NCBI RefSeq assembly: GCF_900109525.1
Contig: NZ_FOAN01000007.1
Span: 186,001-250,000, forward strand
Direction of reading: 5' to 3'
Source of the DNA: Allobosea lupini
Lineage (GTDB): Bacteria; Pseudomonadota; Alphaproteobacteria; Rhizobiales; Beijerinckiaceae
Length of the DNA stretch: 64,000 nucleotides
In this document: in pieces, positions 61,337 through 64,000 of the stretch
Numbering within the stretch: position 1 is the stretch's first letter
Layout of the letters: each line of letters opens with the position of its first letter
The notes under the pieces: model-generated
What the model was told of the DNA's origin: nothing
Databases searched by the model: none
The model's input: the letters and a program-made list of their open reading frames with translations, nothing else
Made by a program: the position numbers and the translations under genes

Positions 61337-63148
61337 TTAAGCCCCGATCTCCTCGCGCAGCATCTCCAGCTCGAGCCAGCGCTCTTCCGTCTGTGCGATC
61401 TCGCGCGTGACCTCGTCGAGCCTCGCGGTCGCCTTGGCGAAGAGTTTCGGATCGCGGGTGTAGAGGTCGCCTGCCAGCGCCGCATTGAGCTTGCCGGCCT
61501 CGGCCTGCAGCTTCTCGAGCTGCTGCGGCAGGGTCTTCAGCGCGTGCTGCTCGTTGAAGGAGAGCTTGCGCTTCGCAGCAGCGGTACTGGTGGTCGGGGT
61601 GGGCGTCGCTGACGCCGTTGCCGATCCCTTCACCGGAACGGCGCGCACCTTGGCGCCGACGCCGCGGCCGCGCTGGGCCAGCATGTCGGAATAGCCGCCG
61701 GCGAACTCGGTCCAGATGCCATCGCCATCCGAGATCAGGGTCGAGGACACCACCCTGTCGAGGAAGTCGCGGTCATGGCTGACCAGCAGGACGGTGCCGC
61801 CATAGTCGGCGAGCAATTCCTGCAGCAGGTCGAGCGTCTCGATGTCGAGATCGTTGGTCGGCTCGTCGAGCACCAGCAGGTTGGACGGCTTGGCGAGCGC
61901 GCGGGCCAGCATCAGCCGGCCACGTTCGCCGCCGGAGAGCGCGCCGACCGCGGTGCCGCGCTGGATCGGCTGGAACAGGAAGTCCTTCATGTAGCTGATG
62001 ACGTGGCGCGGCGTGCCGCCGACCATGACCTGGTCCGAGCCGCCGCCGGTCAGCGCATCGCCGAGCGGCGTCGCCGGGTCGAGGCTCTCGCGGCGCTGGT
62101 CGAGCGTCACCATTTCGAGCGTGGCGCCGAGCTTGACCGTACCGGAGTCGGGCTTCAGCGCGCCGGTCAGCAGGTTGATCAGCGTCGTCTTGCCGGCGCC
62201 GTTGGGGCCGACGATGCCGATGCAGTCGCCGCGGGCGACGCGTAGCGAGAAGTCCTTGACCACGGGCCGGCCGTCATAGGCCTTGGCGATGTCGACGGCC
62301 TCGATCACCAGCTTGCCGGAGGCCTGCGCCTCGCTCGCTTCGAGCCGGACGGAGCCAACGGCCTGGCGGGCTGTCCGGCGCTGCTCGCGCAGGCCATGCA
62401 GCTCGCCGAGCCGGCGCTGGTTGCGGGTACGCCGGGCGCTGACGCCGTAGCGCAGCCAGTCCTCCTCGCGGGCGATCTTGCGGTCGAGCTTGTGGCGGTC
62501 GAGTTCTTCTTGAGCGAGAACCTCGTCGCGCCAGGCCTCGAACTCGCCGAAGCCGCGCTCGACGCGCCGGGTCACGCCGCGGTCGAGCCAGATCGTGGCA
62601 CGCGAGAGCGAGCTCAGGAAGCGGCGGTCATGGCTGATCAGCACCATGGCCGAACGCAGAGATTTCAGCTCCTGCTCGAGCCATTCGATCACCGGCAGGT
62701 CGAGATGGTTGGTCGGCTCGTCGAGCAGCAGGATATCCGGCTCGGGCGCGAGCACGCGGGCGAGCGCGGCGCGGCGCGATTCACCGCCCGACATGCTGGC
62801 GGGGTCTTCCTCGCCGGTCAGGCCCAGTTCCTCGATCAGATATTGCGCGCGATAGGCATCGTCGCCGGGGCCCAGGCCCGCCTCGACATAGGCGAGCGAG
62901 GTCTTGTAGCCGGAGAAGTCGGGCTCCTGCGGCAGATAACGGATGGTCGCGCCGGGCTGGACGAACCGCTCGGCGCTGTCGGGCTCGACGATGCCGGCCA
63001 CGATCTTGAGCAGGGTCGACTTGCCGGAGCCGTTGCGGCCGACCAGGCAGACCCGCTCGCCGGCCGAGACGGCGATTTCCGCGCCCTCCAGCAAGGGTTG
63101 GCCGCCGAAGGTGAGCGCGACGTCGCGAAGGTGGAGCAAAGGAGCCAT
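61337..63148 (-). CDS. uup: ABC-F ATPase, Uup-like
   Basis: The 603-aa soluble protein has two ATPase domains with Walker A GRNGSGKST and GPNGAGKTT, signatures MSGGES and LSGGER and Walker B LLLDEPTNHLD and LVLDEPTNDLD, and a C-terminal Lys/Leu/Glu coiled coil (about residues 535-603) typical of Uup. ABC-F proteins act on ribosomes or DNA structures. ATG 63148 follows GGAG poorly but starts the conserved MAPLLHLRDV. The ORF to 63217 is rejected. Confidence 0.92.
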   Translation of the reverse strand: MAPLLHLRDVALTFGGQPLLEGAEIAVSAGERVCLVGRNGSGKSTLLKIVAGIVEPDSAERFVQPGATIRYLPQEPDFSGYKTSLAYVEAGLGPGDDAYRAQYLIEELGLTGEEDPASMSGGESRRAALARVLAPEPDILLLDEPTNHLDLPVIEWLEQELKSLRSAMVLISHDRRFLSSLSRATIWLDRGVTRRVERGFGEFEAWRDEVLAQEELDRHKLDRKIAREEDWLRYGVSARRTRNQRRLGELHGLREQRRTARQAVGSVRLEASEAQASGKLVIEAVDIAKAYDGRPVVKDFSLRVARGDCIGIVGPNGAGKTTLINLLTGALKPDSGTVKLGATLEMVTLDQRRESLDPATPLGDALTGGGSDQVMVGGTPRHVISYMKDFLFQPIQRGTAVGALSGGERGRLMLARALAKPSNLLVLDEPTNDLDIETLDLLQELLADYGGTVLLVSHDRDFLDRVVSSTLISDGDGIWTEFAGGYSDMLAQRGRGVGAKVRAVPVKGSATASATPTPTTSTAAAKRKLSFNEQHALKTLPQQLEKLQAEAGKLNAALAGDLYTRDPKLFAKATARLDEVTREIAQTEERWLELEMLREEIGA

Positions 63149-63162
63149 GGCGGGCGGGATAT

Positions 63163-63210
63163 CGCATCGGGCCGAAAAGTGGAAACCACTTTTCGGAAGA
63201 GCTTGATGCG
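63163..63210. repeat. Palindromic repeat, family E copy 3
   Basis: CGCATC ... GATGCG flank CCGAAAAGTGG-AAA-CCACTTTTCGG (63172-63196), a perfect 11-bp stem. Family core AAAGTGGGAACC-type is shared with 3932-3981. It lies just upstream of uup in the divergent region. Confidence 0.8.
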
Positions 63211-63322
63211 AAACCAAATCGATAGATCACGGTTGCCGCGTCCGGTCGAACGCGCGGCGATCTATTGCGGCGGCCCGCCTGTCACCCCGCCGGGACTTGC
63301 GGCGCGACCAAGTTCGATCCAC

Positions 63323-63354
63323 TATGAGATACGTTTTGTATCTCATATGAGATA
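63323..63354. promoter_or_regulatory. Triple half-site operator before the 119-aa gene
   Basis: TATGAGATAC (63323-63332) and GTATCTCATA (63338-63347) are perfect 10-bp inverted repeats with a GTTTT spacer. The right arm also forms a perfect 16-bp palindrome with TATGAGATA at 63346-63354. So three half-sites alternate in direction, ending 6 bp before the start codon. Confidence 0.6.
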
Positions 63355-63360
63355 AGAGCC

Positions 63361-63720
63361 ATGAGACAGCCGGCCCTGCGCAAGCCCAGAACCGCCCGCA
63401 TCGGCGATAATGGCGGCCCGCCTCTGGACGAGAAGAAGCGCAAGCCCGCGACCGACAAAGGCGAGATCGGCCGCACGTTCGACTGGCGCTTCGCCCATCG
63501 CAAGGCCTGGAAGAAGCCGCGCGAGATCGCGCTCAGGCGCCAGGAGCGGGCCGAGGCCCTCGGCCTGACCTATGAGGAATATACCCTCGAAGTGCTGGAG
63601 CGCGGCTATTTCCCGCAGGCCGAGCACGTCGAAACGATCGTCGCCAACCGGTCTCAGCGCCGGCGCGATGGCGGCGTGGTCGGGCAGTCGCTGAAGGGGA
63701 TGCGGTTGAAGAAAAAGTGA
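63361..63720 (+). CDS. Small basic protein of unknown function
   Basis: The 119-aa product is rich in Lys/Arg with IGDNGGPPLDEKKR near the start, a helical middle (ALRRQERAEALGLTYEEYTLEVLERG) that is cut here to its pattern, and a Lys-rich end. It has no transmembrane part. I have a vague memory of this IGDNGGPPL pattern in alphaproteobacterial hypothetical proteins. It begins right after a triple half-site operator, so expression is probably tightly controlled. The Shine-Dalgarno region coincides with the operator. Confidence 0.7.
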   Translation: MRQPALRKPRTARIGDNGGPPLDEKKRKPATDKGEIGRTFDWRFAHRKAWKKPREIALRRQERAEALGLTYEEYTLEVLERGYFPQAEHVETIVANRSQRRRDGGVVGQSLKGMRLKKK

Positions 63721-63721
63721 G

Positions 63722-63813
63722 CGTCATTCTCGGACGAAGCGAAGCGCAGATCCGAGAATCTCAGGACCAGCTAGCTGGTTTCCGAGATGGTCGGGTCAAG
63801 CCCGACCATGACG
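63722..63813. repeat. Palindromic intergenic repeat, family B copy 3
   Basis: CGTCATTCTCGGA ... CCGAGAATCTC and GAGATGGTCGGG ... CCCGACCATGACG match copy 1 (27754-27861) in orientation. It lies between convergent genes, touching both stops within 4 bp. Confidence 0.83.
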
Positions 63814-63816
63814 AGC

Positions 63817-64000
63817 CTAAGCCCGCAGCGCCCGCCTAAAAACCTTCGTCATCGGCCGCTCGAACCAATGGTAGACCGCGAGCCCCGCGAGCACGGCGGC
63901 GACCAGCGCAAGCACGATGAAGAGGCCGGTCGCGCTCGGTGCGAGATGGGCGAAGACTTCGCGCAGCGCCCGCATCGCGAAGGGATGGACCAGGTAGAGC
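63817..64000 (-). CDS. Acyltransferase family 3 protein, C-terminal fragment
   Basis: The minus-strand frame gives about 60 residues with two hydrophobic segments: LYLVHPFAMRALREVF and FIVLALVAAVLAGLAVYHWF, ending ERPMTKVFRRALRA. The VYHWFERPM end is typical of OafA/YrhL-type membrane O-acyltransferases, which acetylate surface polysaccharides. The N-terminal part lies beyond the window. Confidence 0.75.
   Translation of the reverse strand, partial: LYLVHPFAMRALREVFAHLAPSATGLFIVLALVAAVLAGLAVYHWFERPMTKVFRRALRA

Overview
The window is 64 kb of a GC-rich (roughly two-thirds G+C) alphaproteobacterial chromosome. CtrA, ChpT, alphaproteobacterial FliJ/FliI, a DUF1134/EipA protein, Omp25/RopB-type porins, and the order ruvB - ybgC - tolQRAB-pal-cpoB - tilS - ftsH - glmM all point to Hyphomicrobiales (Rhizobiales). 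The intergenic repeat families resemble those I associate with Bosea, Methylobacterium and Bradyrhizobium; Bosea or a close relative is my best guess, not a proof. I see no insertion sequence, prophage, CRISPR array, rRNA or tRNA gene.

Layout. 0-2.4 kb: tail of a ruv operon (ruvB), a small secreted protein and ybgC. 2.4-4.8 kb: an accessory block (autoregulated-looking tetR, DUF2852 membrane protein, opposing membrane protein) that separates ybgC from tolQ. 5.1-15.3 kb: Tol-Pal envelope operon, tilS, ftsH, glmM. 15.6-25.7 kb: outer-membrane protein with a textbook CtrA box; frmR-frmA formaldehyde detoxification with a palindromic operator; iron-permease-like protein; an ECF42-type sigma factor with its DGPF/YciI partner; a large cysteine-rich secreted protein of unknown function; intradiol dioxygenase; second porin; formate-tetrahydrofolate ligase. 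26-36.8 kb: metabolic and regulatory genes (diguanylate cyclase, divergent idnD/idnO, GST, dehalogenase, gpmI, LysR/quinone reductase pair, TetR, GNAT). 36.8-48.4 kb: motility and cell-cycle block (fliJ, fliI, ctrA, cheR-cheB-cheY-cheW-cheA, chpT), with two unrelated genes between fliI and fliJ. 48.6-63.7 kb: cysQ, YHS protein, eipA with a small upstream ORF, a long coiled-coil protein, sugar kinase plus HAD hydrolase, YfhO-like membrane protein plus ribA, cytochrome b561, Nudix, a 38-aa ORF, phosphoesterase, SDR, Uup-type ABC-F ATPase, and an orphan 119-aa gene with an elaborate operator. An acyltransferase runs off the right edge.

How it works together. The envelope-constriction machine (Tol-Pal), CtrA, the phosphotransferase ChpT that feeds it, flagellar export genes and a complete chemotaxis core (no receptor gene) sit within 45 kb. 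TTAACC-type CtrA-like motifs lie in front of tolQ, tolB/pal, an omp gene, ctrA and chpT, which suggests that division, envelope and motility genes here share cell-cycle control. Formaldehyde handling (frmRA) and one-carbon entry into folate (fhs) fit a soil or plant-associated lifestyle.

I did not find an obviously new multi-gene system. The most interesting signals are the sharp two-class organisation of convergent gene junctions (abutting, or filled by a palindromic repeat), several precise operators without assigned regulators (2455-2475, 3332-3354, 63323-63354), a coupled upstream ORF in front of eipA, an unlisted 38-aa ORF, and the 661-aa cysteine-rich CxxCH protein.
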